Origin: Siderastrea siderea
Taxonomy: Eukaryota; Cnidaria; Anthozoa; Scleractinia; Rhizangiidae
Assembly: GCA_964030785.1 (NCBI GenBank)
Contig: OZ034968.1
Span: 40,024,186 to 40,088,185, forward strand
Reading direction: 5' to 3'
DNA: 64,000 nt
Every line of letters starts with the position of its first letter. Within the stretch, counting starts at the first letter, position 1. This document shows, piece after piece, positions 51,887 to 62,559 of the stretch. Made by a program: the position numbers and the translations under genes. The notes beneath the pieces were generated by a model, which worked only from the letters and a program-made list of their open reading frames with translations, did no database searches and had not been told where the DNA came from.

Positions 51887-52363
51887 TGTTGAGGCCGACT
51901 AGTGGCCGAACTTGATAAACTGAAATTCATCTAGGCCTGTTTTAAGCTGACACTCGTTTAGCGTCGAACTGTGCACAGTTGGTCGAACTGTGTCGAATCA
52001 CGTGACTCAGTCGCACATGGTTTGTCTTTGGAAGAGTTTCGTGTCGGGCGGTTTGCGCTCACAGTGTTGTTTTTTGCTACAGTTTTGTACTTTTCCCGTT
52101 GAAACCGCACAGAACATTTTTCAACAACAACAACAACAAGCTTTTATTACCAAATAGAAAAAGGAAAAAAAAGTTAAACTTTACAATATAATATATTAAT
52201 ACAAAAATAGGTAATGTTTACTCAGGATAACTATAAAGCTAATCGAGCTGAGTAAAACTAAGTGATGTTTAAGTACAGAGGTAGGTTGGCACTAAAGCTT
52301 GGTGAAAGCAATTAATTAGTCAATTAAAAAAGACGAAAAGAAGAAATAAAGAAAATAAATAAA

Positions 52364-52394
<31 letters not shown>

Positions 52395-52510
52395 AAAATC
52401 GAGTTGACAAGCCGTGGAGTTGTCTGTATTTGAAAGTTGTACACGATACATTAAAGCATTGAGTTTCTATGACTACGCGTAGAAAAGTATTCTGTGAACT
52501 GTCCCCTACA
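51887..52510 (+). repeat. BEL-2 3' LTR with ~270-bp insert
   Basis: Matches the 5' LTR up to cagaacattttt (52122) and again from tcgagttgacaag (52399). Between them lies a foreign block that starts caacaacaacaac, contains gcttttattacc and ends in repeated aaat. In exchange about 14 bp of LTR are missing. The block looks like the tail of a non-LTR or SINE element that landed with a small deletion. Confidence 0.88.
52350..52398 (+). repeat. (AAAT)n microsatellite
   Basis: About ten imperfect AAAT units at the end of the insert in the BEL-2 3' LTR. It is a usual tail of a retroposed sequence. Confidence 0.9.
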
Positions 52511-52691
52511 GAAAGCCCTCTCAAAAGGAGAAATTATGGTACTTAAGAGCAAATGTCGCTAAGGTTTGAGCAAAATTGGAAATGGTCAAAATAAACTTCC
52601 CTTCATTTTTTGTGTGAAGTTAGTCCTTTGGGTGGAAGTAATCACGATGGTATTTTTTGTTCATTTCTCGTTATAAACTGAACTTGGTATC

Positions 52692-52704
52692 GGGGGGGGG
52701 GGGG
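52692..52704 (+). repeat. Poly-G tract, 13 nt
   Basis: A G-run in non-coding sequence with flanks atc and agttc. It belongs to the set of poly-G-bearing repeats also seen at 39.4 and 40.4 kb, although its flanks differ. Confidence 0.85.
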
Positions 52705-53240
52705 AGTTCATGCCCAAAAATGCATTTTCTTGGATGTTTCAATCCCCGAAAATGGACCTTTTGTTAGCTAATTTTATCAAAGCACAAGAGACAGGTTGAA
52801 ATTCTATTCACATCCTAGCAATCTATCATCGTTCCACTTTACAAAAATGTTATTAGATTTTTTCTTTGTTCCCGGGGGACCCCTGGCCCTCCATTCTTTG
52901 TAAGGGGGGGAACTCTACTTTTGAAAAACTGAAAATGAGACATCTTTGACTAAAAATCTAACTGGTATTCATATTTTAGTTAAATTCGAAGCTGTAGATA
53001 AATGTTTGATCCTTTCTTCATCTTTTGATGCTTTAAAAACGCACCTTAGGCAAAATGACAATTTTCTACTTTATTTCCCTTTTGTAGGATAATATTACAT
53101 GAATAGAGAAATATTACTTTTTCAACATCACACTCTCGTTGGAAACTTTTAATTTATGAAAAACAGTACTCAGTTAACAGGTTGAGAAAAGTATGAAAGT
53201 AAACTGGACAGTCGACTAAACTAAAAGAACAAGCTTTATA
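52705..53240. other. No gene recognised
   Basis: AT-rich with C-rich patches (cccgggggacccctgg at 52871). No frame of interest. Confidence 0.45.
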
Positions 53241-53416
53241 AGAAACAACTGTTGTCTGACATACCATTTTGTAAAGTAATCAGTATAAGAGCAGCCTTAG
53301 AGCCAACCCAAGTCGCGCCAAATTCAAAGATCCTTAAAGGTTCCATATCGGTCACGATGATTATTTTGGCCAGATCAAGAGTTCAGTTCTCATCCTTGCA
53401 GCAGCCGCAAATGGTT

Positions 53417-53560
53417 TTATTTACTAGGATCTTCTATCCAGTTTGTTGCAACCGCCAACAGATCAACCAAAACACTGCGAACAGGTCCCTGAGAAGCAAA
53501 CATCACTCGATACTCCACTGCCGCCATGTTGGATTTCGTGACAAAAGTACTTCGGATCTT
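53417..53560 (-). promoter_or_regulatory. Possible gene start on minus strand with YY1- and ETS-like sites
   Basis: Read on the minus strand, the sequence has taccggaaagatccgaag, then tcacgaaatccaacatggcg and an ATG at 53527 opening MAAVEYRVMFASQGPVRSVL for 36 codons. CCGGAA is an ETS-type core, and AACATGGCGGC is the classical YY1 motif that often spans a start codon. A donor-like CCTA|GTAAAT lies at the end of the frame. No downstream exon was identified, so this could equally be chance. Confidence 0.3.
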
Positions 53561-53769
53561 TCCGGTATCCATTTTTGTCACGCTGCTCAGAAATACTGTT
53601 TAAAGTCAACTGGCTTGTTCTTTCAAATTTTTAAGCAAGTTCAAAGTATTTAATTCATAACATTCTTCTTACTCATACACGAGAATTGAAAGATTGAATG
53701 TTTACGATTGTTTGGTGTACCGCTGACCAGAACTTTATCTTTGGCTCTTCATCTTTGAAATAGGGCTGA

Positions 53770-54175
53770 GGGGAAGGGGGTACACGGGGAGTACCGGCCA
53801 GAAAGGGGTGCCTTTTTTAAGCTTGCGGTATACTAAAGGGAAGGGAAAATTGCCATTTTAGCATATGAAAGGTTCACAAAATGGCTGCAAAGTGGAAGAA
53901 ATGGTGGCTAAAAGAGTGCCAAATTCTAGCAAAAATGACACATAAAAGCTTGCACCCTTTGAGTAACTGATCAGAACGACTGAAAGTCTGAGAAAAACGT
54001 GGCAGTTGTAGGAAATTATATAGTTTTGGCTTATCCTTGAGAAATAAGAATAGGTATATGAAAGGGGTACCATTTTGGTATTAAAGGGGTTAGTGTTTGA
54101 ACCTCTGTGCGGAGCCTCTGTGTATAAAACTTTTTTGAGTACCTCTTTCCCCCCGGGACTAGGAACCCGTAGGGA
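53770..54175. repeat. Dispersed non-coding repeat with ggggtacc words
   Basis: Multiple gggta/ggggtgcc/ggggtacc words and a C-rich right end (ctttccccccgggacta). I associate this arrangement with an abundant coral repeat, from memory. No coding content. Confidence 0.4.
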
Positions 54176-54289
54176 TTGTGCCAAGGAATGTAAATTTGTA
54201 TACCTATCTCCGACTTCCTACAAAATGTTAAGATGGAAATGTTTTTAATAACACTGCTTGTATGCAACACAAAGTTTGAAATCAAAACT

Positions 54290-55070
54290 CTGATAACGAT
54301 AATGAGGAGGAACTGGCCATCAGTGGTACCAGTGAAACATATGTGTACTATCAATCAGAAGCTTGGCAACAGAAAATCGATCAGACATTAAATTCCTTTG
54401 TTGTTCCACAACCACAGCAGCCAACACAACCTCAGCAGCCGACACAACCTCACCAGCCAACAGCCATAGCAGACAACACAGCCATCTTGCGACACCCAAG
54501 ATCATTCAGCAAATTCTGTTAATCCTTGTGCCCCACCTTCTCAACATTACATTCTCAAAACAGCCTTTGTCTCCACATTCTGGTTCTTTCCTCTACAGTT
54601 CTCACAGTCTACATTATTTGGAAGAAATGGATCTAATGCTTGTACATTTATTGCTTTGTCGTTAGCAAAATTTTACATTCTCAGCAAGTCTGCCCTTTCC
54701 TTGACCCAGTTTATCTCACTACCTCTCTCATGGACAAATCTATTTCTCAACTGCATTTCACTGGGAAACCAAATTTACGACAGCGTAACCAGGGGTGTAG
54801 GATGATACTTCAGTGTACGAGATGCAAGTGCATTCCTTTCAAACATTATTGGTCACCTAGAACTTGAAGACTCCTTTGATTTGTCAATTTTGAGTGAAAA
54901 TCCAGCAGTCCAACAAAGTAATTATGAATGGCATGACCATCAGCTTCGTTGGAAGTAACAATGAAATAATCATCATGGACAGCCATCTGCATGGTCATGT
55001 TGGAGCCATGATTGGTATGTCTCACATACATAAAATTGAGGAGCTACTATTTTTTGTAAAGCAGCAATAA
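54290..55070 (+). pseudogene. Candidate Cys/His hydrolase-like protein, broken
   Basis: An acidic leader (SDNDNEEELAISGTSETYVY) is followed by PQPQQPTQPQQPTQP. After a frameshift comes a long open part (54489-54803) with FGRNGSNACTFIALSLAKFY and SLTQFISLPLSWTNLFLNC, then LGNQIYDSVTRG. A TGA at 54802 and a later shift precede DSHLHGHVGAMIGM. The pair N-A-C-T-x-I-A-L and D-S-H-x-H-G-x-x-G-A recurs in unnamed cnidarian multicopy proteins. It looks like a papain-type Cys nucleophile and His base. That enzymatic reading is an inference. Confidence 0.5.
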
Positions 55071-56615
55071 TATTGTTCCCTCACTTTAATATTTGTTCAC
55101 TTACCTTTCTAAAATATTAAATTAACAAATGAAAAAAAGCCTTCACCATGGATTGTTCAGTTAAAAAGCATGCAAGCAAGCAACAAGAGCACAAAAGAAG
55201 GGTAGAGTGAAACACAAGCTGCAAACGAGTATTTCTCCTTTGTCACTTGCTACTTAAAGGTGCTTGTGACAGAGCGAACCACAGTTAACATTTTAAATTT
55301 TGTTTCCTGATATACGTTTTCCTCATTTATAAAGGAGTTTGCATTATCTTACAAGAAACCTTTTGTGCCTTGTGCCCTAGATTGCATCACCAGCAAGTTT
55401 TATACTGTGACAAAGCACGGTGAAAGAAAAAATCTCATTTTCTAGACACCCGCTGTTCAGACAGCCTTCAGACTTGGCAATTGACTTGGCAATTGACAGT
55501 CAAACATGTCACCTTTGACACCCAATAATTACTAGAACATGTTTTCCATCACATGTCCACTCTTACGTGAATACCACAGTATTACCGGGCAATGCTTGAT
55601 GTTTTGGTGTTATCTTATTGTACTACTGTACAAATTCAACCAAGAAATTCTCAAATGGTTTGCAGCACAAGCCACTTTTCTGTGCTTTGAAAGCTGTGTG
55701 CATACTAAAATGGGCCATGATTTGCATGCTTTATACCCTCACAGGGCACACTAATCTAAATAAGATCATTTTATCAAGACAGTACAGTGTACTACTGCTA
55801 TACAGCAAGATCTGTTTGCCAAGTAAAAGAGCTATAAAAATTTTCCAACTTGAGCAAACTCAGCCAATACAAATTATTTTTAACAGTTCTATCATCTACC
55901 CAAAAGTAAATGTAATTTGTTTATCTATTTTTCCATCGTGATCCAGATAGTGTTGTCAAGAAATAGACACTTCAAAACAAAAACCTGTTTTCATAATCTT
56001 CTTCGTTACTGCTACATGTACATTTGAAGCCGCTGTGTGTATGGTAGTCAATGGGTAGTTCGCCTTTCAGAAGGCTCGGCAGCTTTTCTTGCATTTTTGT
56101 ACAAACATTTTCATAAATAGTTCGTGACAACATCTCCTCGCAATTGCATTTACCGAGATATTTATATATGAGAAGTTCAGCATTTCAAGGTTTTTATTTA
56201 CCTTCACATGAATTTTCAGCTGAAAAACTAAATTAAAATTAAATTTCTACTACAAAAACAAGAGCGCAGCAATATTTGCAGCTAAAGAAATCTCGTCGTG
56301 TCAGGAGTGAACTTTACAGTTTGCATACGCTCACTTTTGAGTAAGGTTTGTGGGCCCGTTTCCAGAAAAGTTTAGACTGCTCTAAACTACTCAGAAACAC
56401 GCAGAAACGAAAAACAACGGATTCATGATATATCATATTCAAAGTGATGAATGCAATAAAGTTGAAAGTTGAAATGATCACAACTGCCAAAAGTGGGGGC
56501 TACTCAAAATTGAAAATTGGGCCAGGTATTTCGATAAAAATGAGGTGAACCGTCCAGTCCCTACACAAATAAATGCAATAAATTAACGCCTTCATACCTT
56601 TCATACACTGTCGTC
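55071..56615. other. No gene recognised
   Basis: AT-rich sequence with short frames only (longest about 107 codons at 55618-55941, of unconvincing composition). No repeat structure stands out. Confidence 0.45.
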
Positions 56616-56631
56616 ATTGCTTCTTTTATCT

Positions 56632-57339
56632 ACAGCTCTTGCTCCATACAAAGAATCTTTGAATGCGTTATCACCAAAAGCACACCGAATGGAAATGAAC
56701 ATGCTCAAAACCGGAAATGGCCGTAGTGAGCGCCCGCGCAGACATTTTGCCGCGATGTTACTGCAGCCAGTTCACGGCCCTCATATTTGTGTGCAGAAGG
56801 TGCATCCCGGATGCCAACAACAGATGGCTGTGGTTTTTTGCACACTGAGGAACCAGAAGAAGAGACAATCACCCAAGTTGTTTTGCTGGGTGTTTCCAGG
56901 AAGCCAGGGAGGAATCCACAGCTTAGTTGGTTTGCTGTTCAAAAGTGTCAAGATCTTCCTCCAAAAGATATATGTCCAGGAGTGGTAGTGAGGACTCACT
57001 TGTCAATAGTTTTGCTTTAAAGCAAGATGGTACGTTTAGCAGTCTGTATGCTATATTAGGACCTTACTACAGGCATTGTTAATCCTCCTTTGTGTTGTCC
57101 CAAAAATCGAAGAACCCCAGAAAGCCTGAAACTAGTTGCTAACACTGTTTGATGAAAGGAGGGAAAAACTGAGTAGAACCTCTTTGCTGGCCTACTACAA
57201 TTTTATTCAGTCCACCAGTTGCACACTTGCATGCGACAGAAACCTCACCAACTCCTGTCTAGGCACAGCAAAATTCCATTTGGAACCATGAGCCTTTACT
57301 GCTTACCCTAAATCACATGAACAGATCAAGAGAGTCATT
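56632..57339 (+). repeat. Decayed coding repeat, copy 2, left of Harbinger-2
   Basis: 56757-57339 aligns with 3560-4418, minus about 260 bp of the middle. It starts after an exon-like piece at 56632 (acceptor ttatctacag, reading LAPYKESLNALSPKAHRMEM). It ends gagagtcATT, directly at the Harbinger-2 end, and resumes at 62251 with gcagctcatgatcacaacg. Confidence 0.75.
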
Positions 57340-57433
57340 AGGGAGCTTAAGATGCAGACGTTTTCGTTGTGACGGCGATGTGACAACTGGGTGAACTGGG
57401 TCTGAGGTTGCCGTTCTCCCGCCAAAATTTAAG

Positions 57434-58890
57434 TTGGTTAAGATTGTGAAGACGGCGGCCGCGACTTTGAGTCTGTTGTTGTGCTTGTTGTTTTTCTGTC
57501 TCGGTATGGCCACGTTTGAAGTGTTCCGCCTGGTCCTCCTCCTCTATCATGACGCTAAGCTTATTGGTGATGAAGAATTCATTCTCCTGTATGATGTTTC
57601 CCTCGAAAAATCCCAGTTTTCCATACCACAAGTACGCTCGCTTTGACTTGGATAACATGAGTGAAGCAGACTTCAGGTTTAAGAAGAATGACCTTCCTGT
57701 CCTACCTGAGGCCTTACAGATTCTGCCATCCTTTAAACTAAACCAGGGAAGCATAGTAGATGGAATGGAAGGCCTTTGTATGCTTCTAAGACGGCTTGCT
57801 TACCCGTGCAGATTTGGTGATATGGTGCCTCGTTTCGGCTGTTCGCTGCCCGTGATAAGCATGGCCAGAAATCATGTCATCAATTTTATTTACAACATCC
57901 ACGGACATCGAATAACTTCCTGGAATGACGCTTTGCTAAACCCACATGCACTGGAAACGTATGCTCAATCAGTTAAAGGGAAAGGCGCTGCACTCCAGAA
58001 TTGTTTTGGTTTTGTAGATGGGACAGTGCGGCCCATTGCTAGATCAGATGAGCATCAGAGATTGATGTACAATGGACATAAACGGGTACATGCCCTAAAA
58101 TTCCAGTCTGTTGCGTTACCAAATGGACTGATTGCAAACCTTTATGGCCCTGTAGGTAAGGACGGATTTCAACTTGCCATTATTTATAAATGATCAACAT
58201 TAATTTTTCGAAGAGGAAAACCACAAGGTAGGTGTAAACATTTTCGTTGGGTAGCATCAACTGGTACGTTTTCATTCAAGAGCCAGCTTGACACTGGTAA
58301 AATCTATATCAACCACATTACGGAAAAGAGCCATCAATGTTTACGTTTTGTCTCATCACGCAATCTTGCGTGACAAAATGCAAGGATATGTGGGTTACTT
58401 ATTATATGAAACAAACCTGACATTTTAAAATTTTCTTCCAGAGGGCAAAAGGCACGATGCTGGAATGCTTGCAGAATCTGGACTCTTGCAGGACTTGGAA
58501 CGTTATGCATTTTCCACGGGGGGGCCAGCCTATGTGTATTTATGGAGATCCTGCATGTCCCTTTAGAGTTCACCTCCAAGGACCATTCCAAGGTGCAGCT
58601 CTCACACCCCAGATGGAGATGTTCAATGCATCTATGAGCTCTGTCCGAGTGTCAGTCGAATGGCTTCATTGATTTTAAAAAGATTGATTTTTAAAATTCA
58701 TTGATTTTAAAAAGATTGATTTTTAAAATTCATCGATTTTAAAAAGAATTTAAAAATCGGCTTAAGCAGTATCGGTAAAACATATGTTGTATGTGCACTC
58801 CTGCGAAATGCTCCAACGTGTCTCTATGGTAATCTGACGTCGGCATTTTTTGAACTTGACCCTCCAAGCCTCCAGGATTACTCTAGATGA
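57434..58890 (+). pseudogene. Harbinger-2 transposase, two exons, frameshifted
   Basis: Exon 1 starts in one frame (FRLVLLLYHDAKLIGDEEFI) and shifts near 57600 to YHKYARFDLDNMSEADFRF, then LRRLAYPCRFGDMVPRFG and NCFGFVDGTVRPIARSDE with the first catalytic Asp, and NGHKRVHALKFQSVALPNGL. A donor after GPV (gtag|gtaagg) and an acceptor at 58441 remove about 285 bp and join to EGKRHDAGMLAESGLLQDL. A frameshift in a run of seven G near 58522 precedes CIYGDPACPFRVHLQGPF (second Asp) and SSVRVSVEWLH (Glu). A short tandem expansion follows, then IGKTYVVCALLRNAPTCLYG and a TGA. The D-D-E set is preserved. At least two shifts exclude activity. Confidence 0.88.
58664..58755 (+). repeat. 32-bp tandem expansion inside Harbinger-2 transposase
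   Basis: Two full copies and a partial third of a unit containing attgattttaaaaagattg. It sits exactly where the family motif DFKKNLK is encoded, and a normal copy of that motif continues after it. Replication slippage on an A/T-rich codon run is the simple cause. Confidence 0.88.
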
Positions 58891-59588
58891 GTTGGGGAAA
58901 TTCAGTGACAATGGAAGAGCTACTGCTCATTATTCTGGGCAAAACTGTTGTCACTTGTCATACAGGGGAATACACTCACGAGGTGTACTGTCAAAGCTAC
59001 AACATCTTTAATATAAAGTTGAGCAAGTTGTGAAACATTAAATACTCCATGTCTCTAATTTCTTTATCCGTATGAAATAAATCATTTTACAGTTTCCTCC
59101 TCTCGTCAAGTTAGACTCTGAGAATGATCGCGTTACCTAATGCATGAAATTATGCACAACGAGTAAATGAAAGCAAATAACAAACATAAACTCAACAAGA
59201 CTGGTAATGTTGAGGCTCAATGTGCAACAGTGCGGTTTTGTAGAGGCTCAAAAACTGTAAAAAAATTCTGGGGATTTCTGTGGAAAAAAGGGGCTGAATG
59301 CCAAGCAACAGTTTCCCACAGCAATCCTATCGTTTGTTTTACAAGCCTGCCATGTTGTCCTTAACTTCTGGCATTCTTTGATTTATAGCCCACACCTTTA
59401 GGGAGTGGCTGGTCAGCTGATAGAATCATGCACAGCACTAATTAAGACTGGGAAGAATTACTTTGAATAAAATACTTAGCTCAACTCAACACTTTTTAAC
59501 TATCCTTTGCACAGAACTGGAATAACAAAACTACAAGAATGCAACATCGTGTAAAACCACTAATAAGTGACAAGTCTTTAAGCAACTG

Positions 59589-60333
59589 TTAATGCTTATC
59601 TTTTGGGGCCAACCTCTCAATCAGGGCTAGCAAAGCCTGTGACTGCTGCTGTTGCTGGTTCAACATGGACTGCATAAATTGTAGCTGTTGCTGTTGCTTC
59701 TGCTGCTCCTCTTGCTGTTGTTGAATGATCTTTAACATGTCTTGCCGCATTTTAGTATGCTGCTCAGATAAATGAGAACTTCTGACCTCCTCCTGCTTTC
59801 TCATTTCGATCTCTTCTCTCCTCAACACCATCTCTTGATCTGCTTTCTTTTCTAGGTATCCAATGGCATCGCCCGTGCTTTTTCTGCTTTTCTTTGCTGG
59901 AGTCACTCCATTACTTTTCTCAACCCGTTTCTGAGTTTGCCCCATTGTCTCCATTGCTTTGAACCGCATTTCCTCAGCTGTTGCCTTCTCTTGTTGAAGA
60001 CTCTGCCGTTTATCTGAATTTGAGGGCTTATTTTTTGCTTCTTCTTTTTCACAGAGCTCCTCCAGTAGAGTATCTATTTCTTACACCTCTGGACCAATAC
60101 CACTTGCCCTTTCTTCCTCCCTATCCTAAGCTTTGAATTTGGACATAACAAGATTGAATCTGTCTCTCACTGACCGTTTATTAACATAGAATTTAGGATC
60201 TGTAGGGCTGTTGAGTCTTGCAGCAATCTGATCCCACAATTTCCTCTCTCTGGGCTATCCTTTCTGGTTCCATACAGATCTGATGCTCTGACATCTCTCC
60301 AAAACAATGTGTCATGCTGGTTTGTCCACTCCA
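59589..60333 (-). pseudogene. Harbinger-2 Myb/SANT-like protein, broken
   Basis: Minus-strand reading starts MEWTNQHDTLFWRDVRASDL at 60333, shifts frame, and continues RKLWDQIAARLNS with KFYVNKRSVRDRFNLVMSKF, a Myb/trihelix-like domain. Two stops follow before a long coiled-coil tail (59969-59589) rich in Gln (IIQQQQEEQQKQQQQLQF) that ends ALLALIERLAPKDKH. It is the usual second protein of PIF/Harbinger elements and lies convergent to the transposase. Confidence 0.82.
59640..59725 (-). repeat. Gln-codon-rich low-complexity tract
   Basis: CAG/CAA-type triplets on the minus strand, encoding two poly-Gln patches in the coiled-coil tail of the Myb-like protein. Confidence 0.85.
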
Positions 60334-60339
60334 TTGTGC

Positions 60340-61345
60340 TGAAAAAGGAATCAGAGATTTGTTTTCAAAAATGCACCTTAAATATTATAAGAAAAGTGGA
60401 AATAAGAAATGCAGACAATTTTCAGACAGTCGGGAATTTTGTGATTGGAACATAATTTTGTCGGGCTTTAAGCTACACTAATCACAACTATACCATGGGC
60501 GCCAAGTGGCCTGCCTGTATAATTGAAATATATTAACAAACCAAGTGAGAAATATATGAGAGAGAGAAGATCAGGTAGAATCACACTTATTGTGCTACGA
60601 ACCACTCTTTAATGCATCTATAAAAATACCCCTCAGGTGAGAAAAGAAAAAGCCAGACATGACAAAATACCATACTGCACATAAGTGGGATTTTAGCTGA
60701 TGTTCCCTCATATATTTCAAACTCAGTTTGTGTAATATAAATTGCAATATCGGATACGTACAAACAGCAAAACAACAGCTAAATGCACTTGTCATCAGCT
60801 TCCACAAAGGGAGGGGGTAGGGGGAAGGAACCCTAGGCTAGCATGGAAACTTATTGTCCATTTCAAAGATCTTGAATTTTCCCACCATTGGGGAATTTAT
60901 TTTAGCAAAGTCCCCAGTATTTTAGGAGCAAGCCAAGCACCCAACAAGACTTGGAGATGCACGTCATTTTAGTTCTTCAGACAGTTCGCCAATGGTCGAG
61001 ACAATAAACACACTGATGTAAAATTCATTTTTTTTTGACCGGTGGGGGTCTATTTCATGCTTAAAAACTTACGGATGGATTTTAACACACACCTTTTCAT
61101 TCTCCCTGCAAACTTTCCATCAATTGAGCAAAAACACAACTTGCTCCTGAACTCCTCTCGCCTTGCTAGAAACAATTAGTTCCACACTTTTCTCCTGAGA
61201 GTTGCAGGGGCATTATAAATTCAAGCCCCCTTATTTTCCCTACCACAGTGGTTTTGATTTGTTCAGTGGCAAAGTTCCCACAGTTCCCAATTTTCCCACA
61301 TATGGCCTGGGGTCCCCCCCCCGGGAAGTCGAGGGGGACAAGTGC
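60340..61345. other. Harbinger-2 non-coding interior
   Basis: No gene recognised. There is a C-rich patch at 61312-61324 (gtccccccccccgg). The two short minus-strand frames near 60600-60800 look accidental. Confidence 0.45.
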
Positions 61346-61565
61346 ATAATATTCCATATTCAAAATTTATTATAAGAATAGTCTCTTAGTTTCATTGAGT
61401 TAAAACAGAGCCTTCGCATGCAAGGCTAAAGTGCTTGTTTGCTAGAGACCAGTGACAATGCATAATATTCCATATTCAAAAATTGATCAATATAAGAAGA
61501 CTCTTAGTTTCATTGAGCTAAACTTAGCCTTCACCAGCGAGGCTAAACCGCTGGTTTCAAGAGGG
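61346..61565 (+). repeat. ~110-bp imperfect tandem pair in Harbinger-2
   Basis: Both copies begin gcataatattccatattcaa (61345 and 61459), continue with ctcttagtttcattgag, and end in an aggctaaa-containing part. Subterminal repeats of this kind may bind the transposase or the Myb-like partner, which is an inference. Confidence 0.85.
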
Positions 61566-62277
61566 CAGTACAAAACATTTCTGATTTAAATCCACAGCAT
61601 TCCATTAAAGTACATCTTTGTGATATGCACATGTCCCAACCGTGTATAGAAGAGCTAGCAGATGGCTAACTAAGACTTCAGAAGGAAGGTGAACTTTATG
61701 TTTCTCTTTGACAGTCCATGACTCCCACGCAAAGGCGTTTAGCATTGGCCTTGGGATATTTCAAGATGTAACTACGAATATGGAAGAGGCATAGGAGCAA
61801 ACAAGATTTTCATTTCAAGTTAGAAATTCGTTGAGAACTTATCACAATAAAAAGTCAATGGTCAGTCTTACTTGGACTGTTTTGACTTCACTGTAGAAGT
61901 ACATGTGGATGCAGATGTGGACAAATTGTCTCTAGCTTCAACCATAATTATTTTGATAGTCTAAGTAAAGAGCAAAAAGATCGCTTGAGTTGTTCGCACA
62001 TCATCAGATGATCTGTGTGAAATGTAATAACGCAATAGCTCACAAAAAAGCGAACAAATTTAGATTAAAAGACAGGAAATAACTGCATACTTACTCACGT
62101 TGTCACCGCGACGGCAAAACCTCGGATTTCATGTCGACTACGTCAGGACGATGGCAGGAACATTAAAAATCGCATGCGCAGTCGATCTCACCCTAATCCT
62201 AATCGGTCTTCACGTCACCGCGAAAACATCTGCATCTTAAGCTCCCTATTGCAGCTCATGATCACAACGCATCCATC

Positions 62278-62550
62278 AATGTCTAATTAGTTCACGCATG
62301 ACCACAAGATCGAGCTCTTGACGTGAGGGTAATAGCTTTCATACGAGATCAGTTGTGGATGCATAACACAAACTTCAAAACACACTCCTACCGTGCCACT
62401 CATCACTCATGACCCATTCTCCTGCTCAGAGCCCACGATCATTTTGGTCTGCTAAGACCAAAAGGATGGAGTAAAAATGAACAATGTCTAATTAGCTCAT
62501 GCGTGACCACGAGATCGAGCTCAGTTGAGGTCAGTTGTGGATGTATAGGA
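62278..62550 (+). repeat. Direct repeat pair taatgtctaattag
   Basis: 62278-62325 and 62483-62530 share atgtctaattag.tca.gc.tgaccac.agatcgagctc. They lie about 205 bp apart in the sequence right of Harbinger-2. Confidence 0.8.
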
Positions 62551-62559
62551 ACATTTCTT

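Larger units (their letters stand above)
46255..52510 (+). mobile_element. BEL/Pao LTR retrotransposon BEL-2, older and broken
   Basis: 6.26 kb with LTRs 46255-46618 and 51887-52510 and a 5-bp target duplication GAAAG (46250-46254 and 52511-52515). Gag, protease, RT with YVDD, RNase H, integrase and DUF5641 are all recognisable in the BEL order. Several frameshifts and stops are present. The LTRs differ at roughly 5% of shared positions by eye, and the 3' LTR holds a ~270-bp insert. Unlike BEL-1 it retains the reverse transcriptase region, so it serves as a yardstick for the BEL-1 deletion. Confidence 0.95.
46045..52562 (+). pseudogene. Unnamed exon interrupted by BEL-2
   Basis: Begins after tttttctcag and reads IRKKTGYVKDEESHAFAKLT, then EGEGGWVSRPPTYES and a Lys-rich stretch ending EAYLK at the BEL-2 insertion. 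After BEL-2 and its duplicated GAAAG the same frame goes on ALSKGEIMVLKSKC and ends with TAA at 52560. The pieces join perfectly when one target copy is removed, so this was an open coding exon when the element landed. The family is not known; I recall similar G-G-W-x-S-R-P sequences in cnidarian multicopy proteins. Confidence 0.6.
57340..62247 (+). mobile_element. PIF/Harbinger DNA transposon, Harbinger-2
   Basis: 4908 bp with ends agggagcttaagatgcagac and the inverted equivalent gtctgcatcttaagctccct-type sequence (one mismatch and about 27 bp matched). The target ATT is duplicated (57337-57339 and 62248-62250). The paralogous sequence at 4418-4420 shows the unoccupied ATT. It contains a spliced DDE transposase on plus and a Myb/SANT-like protein on minus, both broken. 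Confidence 0.96.
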
